A DNA stretch of 64,000 nucleotides from Bubalus kerabau. Its lineage: Eukaryota; Chordata; Mammalia; Artiodactyla; Bovidae. A program made the translations under genes and the position numbers. Below are positions 46,196 to 58,593 of the stretch, piece after piece. Every line of letters starts with the position of its first letter. Position 1 is the first letter of the stretch. The stretch is from assembly GCF_029407905.1 (NCBI RefSeq), contig NC_073624.1, positions 116,374,001 to 116,438,000 on the forward strand. The letters are read 5' to 3'. The notes under the pieces were generated by a model that saw only the letters and a list, made by a program, of their open reading frames with translations, was not told where the DNA came from and ran no database searches.

Positions 46196-46694
46196 TGTTC
46201 ATTTTCACTAACTTTTAAGTTAACACTATGGAAATTCTTTACTTAATAATATCTAAAAAGTACATTATAATATACATTTTCCTATTAAGCTGTGGGAAAT
46301 AGAAACCATTATATTCCTCTGACAGTAGCTGTGTCATCTTTGAGTTTCCAGCAGCAAGGAGAGGACAGAGACCTATTTGGCTTGATGACTTTTGTGAAAT
46401 GGTTTTGATACCACAGTATATCTTGTCATCATGAAAGTAAGCCGTGTGATGTTTCAAGTGCAGTTCTCAAAAGAGTAACTTTAACAAAAATTTAATTAGG
46501 TTAATCCGCACCTTCTACATTGAGTGTAGTTTGCAGTTCCCTTCCAGTTCAGCCACTTATTTTACCATCAGCGTAATAGTTAGTATTTTGTACTAAATAG
46601 CAGAGGCATTTTTAAGAGAGATGAACTGCAAGTGCTAGTTTCATTTTGATAATTCCCAAGGTATTCATTGAGCCCTTGCTTTACTAAGTTACTT

Positions 46695-46734
46695 CCAGGC
46701 AAGAGTACTGGAGTGGGGTGCCATTGCCTTCTCC
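46695..46734 (-). mobile_element. 40-bp Bov-A SINE end fragment
   Basis: The text aggcaagagtactggagtgg to ccttctcc is the reverse end of a SINE monomer. It abuts the next SINE and the text ctaagttacttc occurs on both sides of it. Confidence 0.7.
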
Positions 46735-46949
46735 CCTAAGTTACTTCAGTTATGTCCAACTCGTCACGACCTTATGGCCCATAGCCTGCCAGGCTCCTCT
46801 GTCCATAGGATTCTCCAGACAAGAATACTGGAGTGGGTTGCCATGCCCTTCTCCAGGGGTTCTTCCTGACCCAGGGATCAAACCCAGGTCTCTTAAGTCT
46901 CCTGCATTAGCAAGTGGGTTCTTACCACTCATGCCACCTGCAAAGCCCA
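46735..46949 (-). mobile_element. Bov-tA SINE, minus orientation
   Basis: The complete reverse element with mutated boxes ends at the head complement gcaaagccca. Confidence 0.85.
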
Positions 46950-47334
46950 AATTACCCCAGGTGCTTTCTGGCTGCAGTTGTTGAATAAGCGTGGTGCCTG
47001 TGTTCATGGATCTTAAAATTGAGTGAGGGAGTTTATTTCCCAGTGTTCTTCCTCCTTGATCACATCTAGTGGTATTATACAGATCTGGCCATTTCAACAC
47101 TTGAAAGCTGCCATTTAAATCAAGTCCCATATACTTTCTTGGCCCTAGGAGTAATGCTGTGAACTTGAAGCACCTTCTGCCTTGTCTAACAATAGATAAA
47201 AATGAAATTCATACGACAGTGAAGGATTATGTTCAATTTTATTGTTCCAGTATTTATAGAAGCAGCTTTTAGTTTTATATTCTTCTACTCTGGTGGAAGA
47301 AAGTAGTCTCCTTGAAAGAGGACTGGATTAACAG

Positions 47335-47475
47335 CACTAGGTTCTGATCCCTGCTATTGATTGATTATATAGAAAATCAATGTCCATGAGCCTCCCTTTC
47401 ATGATTTGTAAAATGGAGATAAAACCACTTGTTATGCCTGTTTTTCAAGATTCTTACAAGGATCAAACTGAAATA
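47335..47475 (+). mobile_element. MIR, sense
   Basis: The run ctttcatgatttgtaaaatg and its flanks follow the sense MIR core. Confidence 0.65.
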
Positions 47476-47787
47476 TCAAGTATAAGCAAAATCAGAAAAC
47501 AAGTTTGAGGCGTTAATATTTATTTTTCGAGGCACTGGATAGTTAGAAAGAAGTGCTGGGAATATTGCTTTTTAAACACTATACAAATGAGGGTATTTCA
47601 GTTCTAGTTCCTGAAGATGTTTGTATCTACTCCCTTTGGAGAAGGAGTAGTAACAGGGCAGTGTTTGCAGCAATTTGCTAGTTTTTTGGTTTTTAGAATA
47701 TTTCAGTCTAAAAAATTACACTGCTTTGGATATGCTTGTCCTGAGAATTATTTTGTATAAAATAACTATATTCTTTAGAAGTATTCT

Positions 47788-48086
47788 GAAAAACAGAATG
47801 CTGCTGCTGCTGCTAAGTCACATCAGTCGTGTCCGACTCTGTGCAACTCCATAGACAGCAGCCCACCAGGCTCCCCCGTCCCTGGGATTCTCCAGGCAAG
47901 AACACTGGAGTGGGTTGCCATTTCCTTCTCCAATGCATGAAAGTGAAAAGTGAAAGTGAAATCGCTCAGTTGTGTCGGACTCTTAGCGACCCCATGGACC
48001 ACAGCCCACCAGGCTCCTCCATCCATGGGATTTTCCAGGCAAGAGTACTGGAGTGGGGTGCCATTGCCTTCTCCGAAAACAGAATG
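47788..48086 (-). mobile_element. Bov-A2 SINE with target-site duplication, minus orientation
   Basis: Both monomers and a (GCT)n tail occupy 47801-48074. The flanks gaaaaacagaatg and gaaaacagaatg match apart from one A. The copy lies 300 bp before a coding exon. Confidence 0.92.
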
Positions 48087-48372
48087 CAGAGCATTTCAAA
48101 TGATCTTGTTTAACCTTACGTTGTATGCTGATTTATTGACAAGTTTTTATTTTTGTGTTTCTGTGGCTTTAATGTGGATTAGTTTTCAAACCCAAATACT
48201 GTATAAGAAAAATCAGTATTTGAAAATTGATATTTGCCTAAAATCACGGTAATGAATGGGAAGAAGGTCACAAACATAATTTGAATATCAGTTTTATGTG
48301 CCATGTGTATGTGGAGAATAAGTGACAGTTTTAATTATTATTTCTCTTTTCTTCCTGTCTGTATGGTTTCAG

Positions 48373-48450
48373 TCTGAATCTAAACTTTATAATGGCTCAG
48401 AGAAAGACAGTTCAGCTTCAAGCAAGCTTACAAAAAAGGAATCTCTCAAG
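48373..48450 (+). CDS. OSBPL8: OSBPL8 coding exon, residues 97-122
   Basis: Seventy-eight bases (26 codons, phase 0 at both ends) from AG at 48371-48372 to a gttagt donor at 48451. It encodes SESKLYNGSEKDSSASSKLT and then KKESLK. The product is a Ser/Lys-rich disordered segment that leads into the polybasic patch of the next exon. Being a multiple of three with phase 0 ends, this exon could be skipped or included without changing the frame; nothing in the sequence shows that this happens. Confidence 0.96.
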
Positions 48451-50221
48451 GTTAGTTTCCACAGTTATTTTATAACTAATGTTACGCTTTACCTGTGCTT
48501 TTGAAAGTAGGCTAATAAAGAAAGAAGTATTTGTATTCCTAAAGGAAAAAAAAAAAACTGTTACTGTTTGTGTTTGCGTGGCACGCTGGAGTCAGCTGAA
48601 AGGGCTTTCTGATGCGTCCCAGCGCTGCTCTGCCCTCCGTGGGTGGGGCTGAGGACTGGATGTCTGCACAGTTGTGCCTGAGTCCAGCACATTGCTGTGC
48701 GATGGAACTCCTGATGGGAAGCTCTCTGCCCTTTGATCTTAGAGTTTCCTGGCTGCTAGGTCATGGGCTGAATTTGGTCCACAGGTAGATACATTTTGTT
48801 TGACCTACACAATGTTTTAAAAATTTGAGCCAGCAATTACAGGTCCAGGCTTCTAGCTTCCCTTAAGAAATAGGTAATACTGGACTTGCCTTCCAGAATG
48901 GCCACAGACCCTGGAGCTTAAGGAGCACATGCTTTCTGATTGATTCTTGATTCCCATACAGTCTGTTTTGCCACCCCCCCCTCTTTTCCATATCTGATCC
49001 CATATGTATTTACATTTATAATCATATATTAAACCTGTTAATTCACTTATGCACATTAATAAAGACCAAAGTCTAAATTTTTTTGACTGTATAATTATTA
49101 AAATTTTGTTGTGTGTATGTAGTCTCTTTACCATTAAGTGCAACTAGGAAAATTTTGTGTTTTACTTTAAGAAAAATCACTGATAGGTTATCTTCTATTC
49201 ATAAGCAACACAAAGTAATAAATAATAAGACTGCTCCACTGCTGCTTTCCCAGATTATCTCAGAAGTGACTTAGGAAGGGTAAAACTTTGATAATTTGAA
49301 TGTATTAATTTCACTGTTGTGGTTTCTTAATTATTTGTATCTTATGTATTAGTGTCAGGAAAGAGAGCAAGATTGTCAATCCTAAGTAGTTATAGCATTG
49401 TTTGTGGTATGAAAAACTGACAACAGAGTAGATTACCAAGAGAGTATATTAAGAAAAATTACAGAGGCAGTATAGCATGGTGGTTCAGACGTGTCTTTTA
49501 GAGCCAGTCTGCTTCTGTTTGCATTCTGCTTCCACTACTTACTTAGCGATGTGACACTGAGCAGTTTACTCTCTGGGTATCAAGTTTTCTCATCTAGGGA
49601 ATAAGGATAATTATAGTCTTACTCCCCAAGGTTATTGTAAGTATTAAATGTGGTAATACATGTAAAGTGCTAACAGTAGGGACAGGTACACAGAAGGTGT
49701 CCAGTAAATGTTACCTCTTATTGTTTTATTCATAGGAAGAATCTTTGTAGCAGTTAAAAGAATGAGGTAGGCAAGGAATGGAAATAGAGTTGAAATACTC
49801 CAAGAAATATTGGAGAACCTTTTTTTATGTGTTAGAAAAAGCAAAAGCAAACACAAAAGCTATGTATTTGAAAAGACCTGAGTGTATAGTGTTTCCTGAA
49901 CATTATAGTATTTTCCTGAAGGTTAACAGTGATCAATTCTGGGGATCAGAATAGGAGAGGGTATATTAAAAATGGTTTTTAGCTTTTGTTGTTTGAAATT
50001 TTTACCATGAGTTCATATTCATGTATTGTGTAACTTTAAAAGGGTTAAAATTCTTTAAAAAAAAAAAAAGCTCTTCTGTCCTAAGATGCTAGAATTCTAA
50101 AAGAGGTTTAAAATTTTATTTTACAGTGTAAAATTTTTACATTCCATAAAGTTAAAAAATTGAAAAGAAATTGCCTGTTTCTAATGAAGTTTTTTATTTT
50201 TCTCTTATTTCTATAAAATAG
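48451..50221 (+). other. intron with old repeats
   Basis: A GC-richer stretch lies at 48570-48740. The text gggctgaatttggtccacag at 48768-48787 looks like a hAT-type remnant. A full sense MIR lies at 49465-49715. No coding signature was found. Confidence 0.5.
49465..49715 (+). mobile_element. MIR, nearly full length, sense
   Basis: It begins cagtatagcatggtggttca, contains gtgacactgagcagtttact and ends with the tail acagaaggtgtccagtaaat, in consensus order. Confidence 0.85.
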
Positions 50222-50323
50222 GTACAAAAGAAAAATTACCGAGAAGAAAAGAAAAGAGCCACAAAGGAGTTACTCAGTACAATCACAGATCCTTCTGTTA
50301 TTGTTATGGCTGATTGGTTGAAG
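50222..50323 (+). CDS. OSBPL8: OSBPL8 coding exon, residues 123-156: polybasic segment and start of PH domain
   Basis: Thirty-four codons, phase 0 at both ends, between AG at 50220-50221 and a gtcagt donor at 50324. The first half is the basic run KKNYREEKKRATK, which in ORP5/ORP8 precedes the PH domain and helps recruit the protein to negatively charged plasma membrane. The second half, ending SVIVMADWLK, is the linker and first strand of the PH domain, which continues in frame in the next exon (IRGTLKSW). The exon lies about 1.5 kb before the main PH exon. Confidence 0.96.
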
Positions 50324-51328
50324 GTCAGTTTGTATTGTTTTGAATTCAAATTGCTGGATATTTACCAACTGGCATAGGAAAGCCCAGACTGCACCTGCCT
50401 AAAAGCTTGCGAGACAAAAACAACTCTAGGATGATTTTTTTCACTGACGAAGAAGCCATTAATTGTATCCCAGGAGGTCTGTGTTCCAATCTTAATGGAG
50501 AGCAGGAACCTTAATGTTGGCTCTCTTGACAGCAACATCAAATATGGATAGCAGTGCTTTTAAAAAGCTTTGTGAAAAAAAAAAAAGCTTTGTGATATAT
50601 ATGACAGGACATAGTCCAATCAATGTGAAGTGAAGAAATGTTCTGTTTGCTGTTCAAATTCTCATTTAGTATAGTTGTAGATTTGGTGTATATGCATTTT
50701 GGTGAAGATATGAGACAAAGTTAGTGTAAAAGTTGTCATTTGAAAAGCTTTAATTTTCTGAAAAACATACATATTGCTATTTCCATATCTTATTTTTTTC
50801 CATATCTTATTCTTTTAGCCTCTGGGTATTCCTACTTATTTTTTTTTTCCATTTCTATCATCCTAATCACTCTATTCTCTGTATCACTGTTATTTGTAGG
50901 ATATTTGGTAGGAATTTTTTAGACTAATGCTAACTTTGAGAATGATTTTGTAAGACCCTGACTCCCAGAAAGTTTCAGTACCCGGCTTTCACCTAAAAAT
51001 CACCCCACCCCTGAAAAGCTTTTCTCTTTCCCCAAGGGTAGGTACAGCCTTCAAACTAAAATCTTTGTGAGATCTGTCAGGGAAGTTCTCTTACTAAAAT
51101 GGGAGTCTAGTGATAATTTCCTTGATAGTTGAAGTAATACTGAGGTCTTCTTGCATGTTATTCTGAAAACACCTTTGGACTTATATTGGCTCTACTTACT
51201 AAGTGTTTAAGCTCCAGATCTTGGTACTAAGAAATTATATTTTAATGGCCCCTGACCTGGCCAGGAAGATTAGGATTATTTTGAAACTGTTGATGTGATG
51301 CAGTCTCCCACTAGAATTTAAGTTCCTT

Positions 51329-51622
51329 AGAAGTAGTAGCCGGACAAGTACTCCACTCCAGTACTCTTGCCTGGCAAATCCCATGGATGGAGGAGCCTCA
51401 TAGGCTGCAGTCCATGGGGTCGCAAAGAGTCAGACACGACTGAGCAACTTCACTTTCACTTTTTACTTTCACGCATTGGAGAAGTAAATGGCAGCCCACT
51501 CCAGTGTTCTTGCCTGGAGAATCCCAGGGACGGGGGAGCCTGGTGGGCTGCCGTCTCTGGGGTCGCACAGAGTCGGACACGACTGAAGTGACTTAGCAGC
51601 AGCAGCAGCAGAAGTAGCAGCC
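51329..51622 (+). mobile_element. Bov-A2 SINE with target-site duplication
   Basis: The SINE (51342-51609, with (AGC)n tail) lies between agaagtagtagcc at 51329-51341 and agaagtagcagcc at 51610-51622. It ends 200 bp before the main PH-domain exon. Confidence 0.92.
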
Positions 51623-51810
51623 ATGCTGTTTTCACATTTATTTGTAGTGCTGGCTAATTAGTAGCTTAACAAATATACATCTAGTGAATTTAAAATGTAC
51701 ATTTTTTGAAAATTTTAGATTAAAACACCCTATTTGCCTCTATTCATTTAGTATCTTGTGAAGCAGAAAAACAGACCTTTATTTCTTAAACTAAACTTAT
51801 CTTTTTGTAG

Positions 51811-52014
51811 ATTCGTGGCACCCTAAAGAGCTGGACCAAATTGTGGTGTGTGTTGAAACCTGGTGTGCTACTGATCTATAAAACCCAGAAAAATGGTCAA
51901 TGGGTAGGAACAGTCCTTCTGAATGCCTGTGAGATCATTGAACGTCCATCAAAAAAGGATGGCTTTTGTTTTAAACTTTTCCATCCTTTGGAACAGTCTA
52001 TTTGGGCGGTGAAG
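51811..52014 (+). CDS. OSBPL8: OSBPL8 coding exon, residues 157-224: core of PH domain
   Basis: This 204-nt exon (68 codons, phase 0 at both ends) runs from ctttttgtag/ at 51810 to a consensus gtaagt donor at 52015. It holds most of the pleckstrin-homology fold: strand 1 IRGTLKSW, then KLWCVLKPGVLLIYKT and NGQWVGTVLLNACEIIERPS, then FCFKLFHPLEQSIWAVK. Lys and Arg residues in the first loop region would face the phosphoinositide headgroup in this family. As far as I can recall it is identical or almost identical to human ORP8, fitting strong constraint on membrane binding. Confidence 0.97.
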
Positions 52015-53391
52015 GTAAGTAAGCACTTGTTACCCAGGCAAAAAGTAAGGATGACAATCTGTAAGTAGAACTGAGCTAAATCAGTGAGTGACCGCCTAGC
52101 GGTTGCTGTCCTCTGCTAGGGCTTAAATGTTTCTGTCTGCAGTCACATTGTTCCTCCTTCCGTCTCTGCCCACAATGAAATGTGCACCAAAGTGCTTAGT
52201 TTATTTTACCTTTAAGATCAGACTTAAAAATTTCTCCGGAAAATGTTTCCCAAATTTATGTTGTTCCCTTTTCTCTCTTGTCTGTGTGGATTGTTTGTAC
52301 TATTTTTTTAGTTTGCAGTTACTAGCTTTGCTTTGTAATATTGTATCTGGTTTACTGTGACTGTTTTTCTCTTGATCAATTTGTCAGACTCCCTAGGACA
52401 GAAGCTGCCTTTTCTTTTGGTGGTCTTTCCTGCAGGGATGTAAACTTGGGACTGGAAGCCTGTAAACAGGAGTGGTCTTATTTACTCTTGAGAGGCAGCT
52501 TTCTTGGAAGATGGAGCTCTAACGCTTTTATAACTGAAAAGCATGACTGTGGTCACTCCTATGAATAGGAACAGAATAATGTTTGTAAATTTCTACTTTG
52601 TGTCAGGGACTCTTCAGCATACTATATGGAATCTTTTTTTTTAATTCTTCGACCTGTAAGGAGGATACAAATTTCTCTTATTACCCAGATAAAGAGATTG
52701 AGGCCTAAAGAAGTTACTTAGGTAATTTTTCTTGGAGTCATACTAGATTGAAACCAGGCAATTTGACTCATGGCCCTACTCTATAGTGGTTCTAGGAACT
52801 GGACCATAAATTATAAAGCCATTTGAAAACATCCAGGGGATACTGTAGGATTTGTTGAAATCATATTGATTTGTTTCTGCTTTTTTCATTTTGAATGCTC
52901 CACCTTACTTCCTGATGTATATGCTTCTTAAAATCCGTTTATTCTTTGATCTGACAACTTAAAAAATTATTTTTCCCCAGACCTAGTAAAAGTTCATTTC
53001 TCTCTTATATTTCCAGCTGTTTCTTTAGGCTTCCAGAAATTTAGTAGTTCTTAGCTAGTAGTTTTTGTAGTGTGGAAATTCTCCATTAAATTAAAATTTG
53101 GTCTAGTATATTAAAGTGTAGGCTTTTTTAAAATATGCAAACCATCTGCAGAGATAATATTAAGTGTTAACTATAAATTCAGTTTTCTGGTAAGGAAGTT
53201 AAGTTTGATGGAAGAGGAAAGCTTTCCTGACTACTTGACATTTGCTCTCAAGAAGCATGAAATTAATGCCTGCTTGCTTTTAAAAATTATAATCCGTGCC
53301 TTACTTAGTTTATTACAGGTAATAATGAATAATATAAAGTTGAGATCTCATAATACTATACACCATTTATTTTGTTATTTTGCTTTTTAAG
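52015..53391 (+). other. intron, one MIR
   Basis: An antisense MIR is likely at 52620-52795 (ataaagagattgaggcctaa). Small + strand frames (52127-52568) have no recognisable protein. Confidence 0.5.
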
Positions 53392-53476
53392 GGTCCAAAA
53401 GGTGAAGCAGTTGGATCCATAACTCAGCCCTTACCTAGCAGTTATTTGATCATCCGAGCCACTTCAGAGTCAGACG
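53392..53476 (+). CDS. OSBPL8: OSBPL8 coding exon, residues 225-253: PH domain, late strands
   Basis: Eighty-five bases from AG at 53390-53391 to a gtaaat donor at 53477; starts in phase 0 and ends with one base of Gly253. It encodes GPKGEAVGSITQPLPSSY followed by LIIRATSESD. The LIIRA strand is the penultimate part of the PH fold before its C-terminal helix, which is on the next exon. The Pro/Gly-rich start is a loop insertion typical of ORP5/ORP8 PH domains. Confidence 0.96.
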
Positions 53477-55015
53477 GTAAATAGAAATAAAGGGCTGGAT
53501 TTCAATCCTCATTTTTAAGGGTTTATTTCATATATGACTGTGTTTTCCTTTTGGAAATTTGTCTTTGGTATGGAATTTCAATAAAGGTATTATAATCATA
53601 AATTGTTTAGAACATTAAATATTTATATCATCAACTTGGTTGACAAACGGAAATCTGATAGAAAGGAAGCATTGTATAATTGAGTGATATATTAGCAGCC
53701 TGGACTTTCCGCCTCATCTTTCATGACATATCAACACTCTCTTGGCTTGGTTAGTGTTCTCTGTGGTAATTCATTGTTTTGTCATTTTAGAAGTACATTT
53801 AATCATATTTATATTTTATCATTAAATATTAACATGAGACACCACGTGCATTATTTTTCTTTACGTAAGACATTCAAATGCGAGCTCCTCTTATGTACTT
53901 TATTACTTAATATTTACTTCCTGAGACAAACATAGGGAGGGTTTAACTTATATGAGAGCAAGGTATCTTTAAAACCTTAATAACTGGTAATGGATTTTTT
54001 TCCCCCAACTTTTATGTTTTATAGTTTAGACCATCTTAGCTTAGGGAGTCATGTAACCTTCTAAAGTTTCCTTTCACTAGATGATTATTTTTTAAATTAA
54101 AATATCATATGCATGCCTTTTCATTATGAAAATGATTTATTTGGCTGATTTTTTAGTATATCTTGAAACAAATATATATGACTTCTTAGAGCAATTAGCA
54201 TTTTTTTTCTGCTAATACTGTTCTGAATTTTAATTTCAAAAATAGTAGGAGGACTAAATTGGGAGTTTGGGATCGACATGTACACACTCCTATATTTAAA
54301 AAGGATAACAAACAAGGACCTACTGAATAGCACAGGGAACTCTGCTCAACAATCTATAACAACCTAAATGGGAAAAGGTTTTGAAAAAGAAGAGATATTT
54401 GTATATGTCTAACTGAATCACTTTGTTGTACACTGGAAACACAACACTGTAAACCAACTATATAGTCCAATATAAAATAAAATTTAAAAAAATATAGTCA
54501 ACCACACATTAAAAAATTAAGTTGTTAATGTTTCTCCTGACTAATATGACAATAACATTATTTGTACAGGCATTTTTCTGACTTAAAATTGAGGTGCTAA
54601 ACCTGGGATAGATGTCTTATCAACAACAAAATATTATTTTAGTTTGTTTCCTAGTAGAAACTTAATTCTTAGGTATATTTTATGTACCTTTTTGGTACCC
54701 TCAAATTATACTATGTGTTAACATTAGAAACTTTTAAAAATTAAGTACACTTATTTTAGATTAAGTGTATTTCTTAATGTGCATTAATGCTATTTATTTA
54801 CCAGTGGTTTCTAGATATTTAGAATGCAAAAAGCATTTATTATGCTGAAGAATTGCATTAAGAAATCCTGGAAGGATTTTATATTCTAATTAGCTTTTAC
54901 AGTGCATGTTTCTGAGAGAAATAATATGTTCAGAAGTTAACTGTGATAAATTATGTTGGGTGCTAGTTTTTCTAGTTCCTTGAGTTACACTGCTTTTGAA
55001 TCTGCATTCTTCTAG
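53477..55015 (+). other. intron with an L1 3' end
   Basis: AT-rich. A sense L1 3' untranslated region occupies about 54240-54500; nothing else was recognised. Confidence 0.55.
54240..54500 (+). mobile_element. L1 3' end, sense
   Basis: The text gaatagcacagggaactctg, then tgaatcactttgttgtacac and an A-rich end (aaaataaaatttaaaaaa) is the L1 3' untranslated region with its tail. Confidence 0.85.
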
Positions 55016-55187
55016 GAAGGTGCTGGATGGATGCTTTGGAGTTGGCTTTGAAATGTTCTAGTCTTCTTAAACGTACAATGATCAGGGAAGGAAAAGAACA
55101 TGACCTGAGCATCTCATCAGAGAGCACGCATGTGACTTTGTATGGCTTATTACGTGCTAACAATCTCCACAGTGGTGACAATTTCCA
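55016..55187 (+). CDS. OSBPL8: OSBPL8 coding exon, residues 253-310: C-terminal PH helix and linker
   Basis: The exon (172 nt) follows ttcttctag/ at 55015, completes Gly253 and ends with two bases of Gln310 before gtaagt at 55188. RCWMDALELALKCSSLLKR is the closing PH helix; its Trp-Met-Asp-Ala is the usual late-helix signature of PH domains. The following stretch TMIREGKEHDLS through YGLLRANNLHSGDNF is linker. A few conservative changes from the human protein are visible in the linker (for example ISSEST and TLYG). The opposite strand is also open here (54972-55295), but this is a shadow of the exon. Confidence 0.96.
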
Positions 55188-55300
55188 GTAAGTAGATATT
55201 GCCACTAATATGGTGGTTATTTTCAAGACTGTGTTACTCACTAGGTCAGTCGGCAGGCCGAGAATTTTTGTATTGTATTTAGGACTGAAACTCATCTGCT

Positions 55301-55449
55301 TTAGACCCCTTTGTGTGCTTGCTCAGTCACTCAGTTGTGTCTGACCCTTTGCAACCCCGTGGACCGCAACCCACCAGGCTCCTCTGCCATGGGCTTTTTC
55401 AGGCAAGAATACTGGAGTGGGTTACCATTTCCTACTCCATTAAACCCCT
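55301..55449 (-). mobile_element. Bov-A SINE monomer with target-site duplication, minus orientation
   Basis: The SINE (about 55312-55438) is flanked by ttagacccct and ttaaacccct, and lies 115 bp after a coding exon. Confidence 0.87.
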
Positions 55450-57795
55450 ATGGCCTGGTTTAAAATTTGTTCAGTTGCTATGATGAAGTGTAGAAAGTTC
55501 TTTGATCCCAGCTAATGTGACTTACTTGTTCTTTCCTAAATACAACCATACTAACAATCTTGTCTTTGTGTACAGTGTTCCCTCCATTAAGAACGATTTC
55601 TAGTCCTCCTTGCTTTTTTTCTATCATACTCCTGTGTTTTCTTCAAGGCCAATCTCAATTTCAAATATTATATGTGAAGCCTTTCTTGCCTCATAAAAAT
55701 GAGATGTAATTCATCCTTCTATTGCTGTTCTATAACAGTATTTGTTTTGTTTTGTTTTAAATGGGACTTGGCTTATTGTACCTGGTGTTTGTGGAATTCT
55801 TCTGTTATATGGTATTTCAAGTTTGAACTGTATATTTTTGTTTTTTTTTTTCTCCCCCTGAAGCATTTGTTGTAGTTAATAGTAAAAAAAATTTTCTCCA
55901 AGGAAAGAAGAGGTTCAGAGGTTTGTTGTGGTTCAGATCTCTTCTGTTGCTTTGCAAGAGAAATAGACCTCCCTGTTTCCTCCCTGGCCCCAACCCTCGG
56001 CTTCTCTGTAGTCACTTACTGATACCGGCTTTGAGGTTATTCTCAAAGTGAAGCTGCTTCTCTCCTCTCCTCCCTGTAACTGGAACTGAACTTTTTTCTT
56101 CATTTTCTTTTAACTATTTTTCTTTACTCTCTTTTAAAACTACCATTACCTGATCTTTTACATGCTTTCTTTGTAGATCTATTAATGTAACCTATAGCTT
56201 TATTTTTGGAAAAGGAAATGGTAACCCACTCCAGTGTTCTTGCCTGTAAAATCCCATGGATAGATGAGCCTGGCGGGCTACAGTCCCTAGGGTCACAAAG
56301 AGTCAGACACACCTGAAGTGACTGAGCAGTGTAGCTTTATTTTATCCTCGTATAGGAGCCTGAATGAGATAGGATGTCGGGGAGGGAGGTGCAACTTATA
56401 CAGGAATGGATTTTTGAGGGGGCCTCTTCCCCTGGTGTTATTGAATACCAGGTAATCCTTAAATATTCTTATGTGGGGATCTTAAAAATTCATCTGCTCC
56501 ACATATATATTCATTAAAAAAATTTGAGTCTCTTTTCTTTGTTTGTAATTGGATAATATAAATATTGGACATGTTGAAGAAGCAATGGTTTCTGGACATA
56601 TAGATGGTCAGCCGAGCATTTAAAAGCAAGCACGGGAAATCATCAAATAGAAGTGATAAAGTCTTGAAACTGGATAGCTTGCCAAAGGGGAAGAGAGGAT
56701 AAAACAAAAAAGAAAATAAAAACCACACTATGAGGGGTAAAGGAGAGACTAAATGGTAAGAAAGCAAAGACAGAAATTTTAGACTTAATGTTTTTTAAAA
56801 ATATGTGATTGTAAAGGATAAGAAAGGAAATAGCAAGTATTCTTAAAAAGTGAATTTGTATTAGGAGTTCTCTGATTAAAATCTAAACATAGGAAGATTT
56901 TTAAAAATAGACGCAAAAGTAAGAATCAAATGGCACTTCTAGGGCCTGTTATTTACCTCAGCATTATTAAAGTATCAGTCATATGTAATGGCACCGTGTA
57001 GTCATTTGTAAAGAGCTTTATAAAATTTTTATACCAAATGAAACACATGAGTACTTTCTCAAATAAGAAATTTCTGAAAAAATTTTGATTCTGGAAATGA
57101 TTTATTTCATTTTTACGCAGATTAGCAACCCTAATCATATAAGTAAGAATAAGGTTGGGTATAGCAGCTTAACAATTTTAGGCTGAAAGTTCATTTCCTT
57201 AAGCTGAAATTTCCATTTCTAATTCTTCCTGGATTTTTTTCCAGGGTTAAACTTATCAATCAAGTATTAAATCAACATAATTGCCTCACACATTTTCTCC
57301 TTTATTTTTGGAATTATTATGAGTGAATTTGGAGACCTTTACAGGTAGCAAATCATAATTCATTTGTGTTCACTTGAGAATCTGGTGGTTTTGACCTAAA
57401 GTTTTTCTCTAGACCAGAAGTGATAGGTTGATTCAAACATTCAAGTGATGTTTATAAAACTAAGAAAAAAGTCTAGCAAGAAATAGTCTAAAATTTTTGT
57501 TTAGAAAAATTTAGACCTAAAGGATAGAGAAGCAAAGAGCTCAGAGTGTCATCTTTTAATATTTTCCAAGTTTTAGTTTCTCTACGCCCCCAATGATCTG
57601 TGAAGTGAGAATAATCATTTTACTTATCTCATAGGGCATTTTTACAATTAAGTAAGTTAAACTATATATATAAAACACTTAGAATGGTGTCCAGCACATA
57701 GTAAATTCTCAGTAAGTGTTACATATCATTCTTACTTAAAAATTAAATATTCTTAACCTTCTTTATCCTTCCTGCTAATAATTCTTTCCCTTAAG
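55450..57795 (+). other. intron, few repeats
   Basis: A SINE lies at 56207-56331 and a sense MIR fragment at 57585-57725 (tagaatggtgtccagcacat). A (TTTTG)n-like run lies at 55741-55757. Nothing coding was recognised before the exon at 57796. Confidence 0.5.
56195..56343 (+). mobile_element. Bov-A SINE monomer with target-site duplication
   Basis: The SINE (56207-56331) is flanked by identical tagctttatttt repeats at 56195-56206 and 56332-56343. Confidence 0.9.
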
Positions 57796-58033
57796 GTTAA
57801 ATGATAGTGAAATTGAACGACAGCATTTTAAGGACCAAGATATGTATTCTGATAAATCTGATAAAGAAAATGATCAAGAGCATGATGAGTCTGACAATGA
57901 GGTGTTGGGGAAAAGTGAAGAAAGTGACACAGACACATCAGAAAGGCAAGATGACTCATACATTGAGCCTGAGCCTGTTGAGCCTTTAAAGGAGACCACC
58001 TACACTGAACAGAGCCATGAAGAACTCGGAGAG
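57796..58033 (+). CDS. OSBPL8: OSBPL8 coding exon, residues 310-389: acidic linker
   Basis: The exon (238 nt) starts with the last base of Gln310 after AG at 57794-57795 and ends in phase 0 at a gtaaca donor at 58034. It encodes a long acidic, Ser/Thr-rich linker between PH domain and lipid-transfer domain, for example SDKSDKENDQEHDESDNEV and SEESDTDTSERQDDS, then EPEPVEPLKETTYTEQ. Many S/T-x-x-D/E sites suggest casein-kinase-2-type phosphorylation; this is inference from composition. The flexible acidic spacer separates the membrane-binding PH domain from the ORD. Confidence 0.97.
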
Positions 58034-58593
58034 GTAACAGTTTGTGATTTTCAAAGATTTTTATTTTCTATGAATTTATAGATGTAATTGAAGATATTTG
58101 TATGACCTATTGCTTATTTTCCTAAAAGAGAACACTATTCATATAATACTTATTTTAAACAGCTAAATATATATACTCATACAAATGCCAATGTAGTATA
58201 TTGAATTTAAAGTTTATATTTTCTTCAGGTTTTCTTTTGAAATAAGATACTCCTTGATATTATTGCCAGATACAAAGTAAACTGCAGGGAAGTGTGAATT
58301 TATAACTTTCTTGTTGCTAATGCATAGAAGTAAACATAGTCTAAATAGAGTATGATATTTTTTGTAATGGATTCTTTGAAAATATCATTCACTTTAGTGT
58401 CTCTTGCAACTACCGTTTTACTGAATTTTATAGCTATTGACTAATTGCCTAATGGATTGTTTTCACATTTTGAGAATGCTCGGAATAATCCTATAGTGAA
58501 TTATTTTTTTCTGCACTAGCTGTCTTATCTACATACATATCTATGCTTCTGAAATAAATACAGTATTTCAGTATTATTTGTTAATTGCAAAAG
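58034..58593 (+). other. intron, nothing recognised
   Basis: AT-rich, no repeat, no second open frame of interest. Confidence 0.6.

Noticed and set aside
45874..48086. Repeated near-identical blocks that might suggest an array
   Set aside because: They are dispersed SINE copies with individual target-site duplications, not regularly spaced repeats with unique spacers.
57801..57989. Alternative + strand frame over the acidic-linker exon
   Set aside because: It overlaps the true OSBPL8 frame out of register; the true frame matches ORP8 and fits both neighbouring exons.
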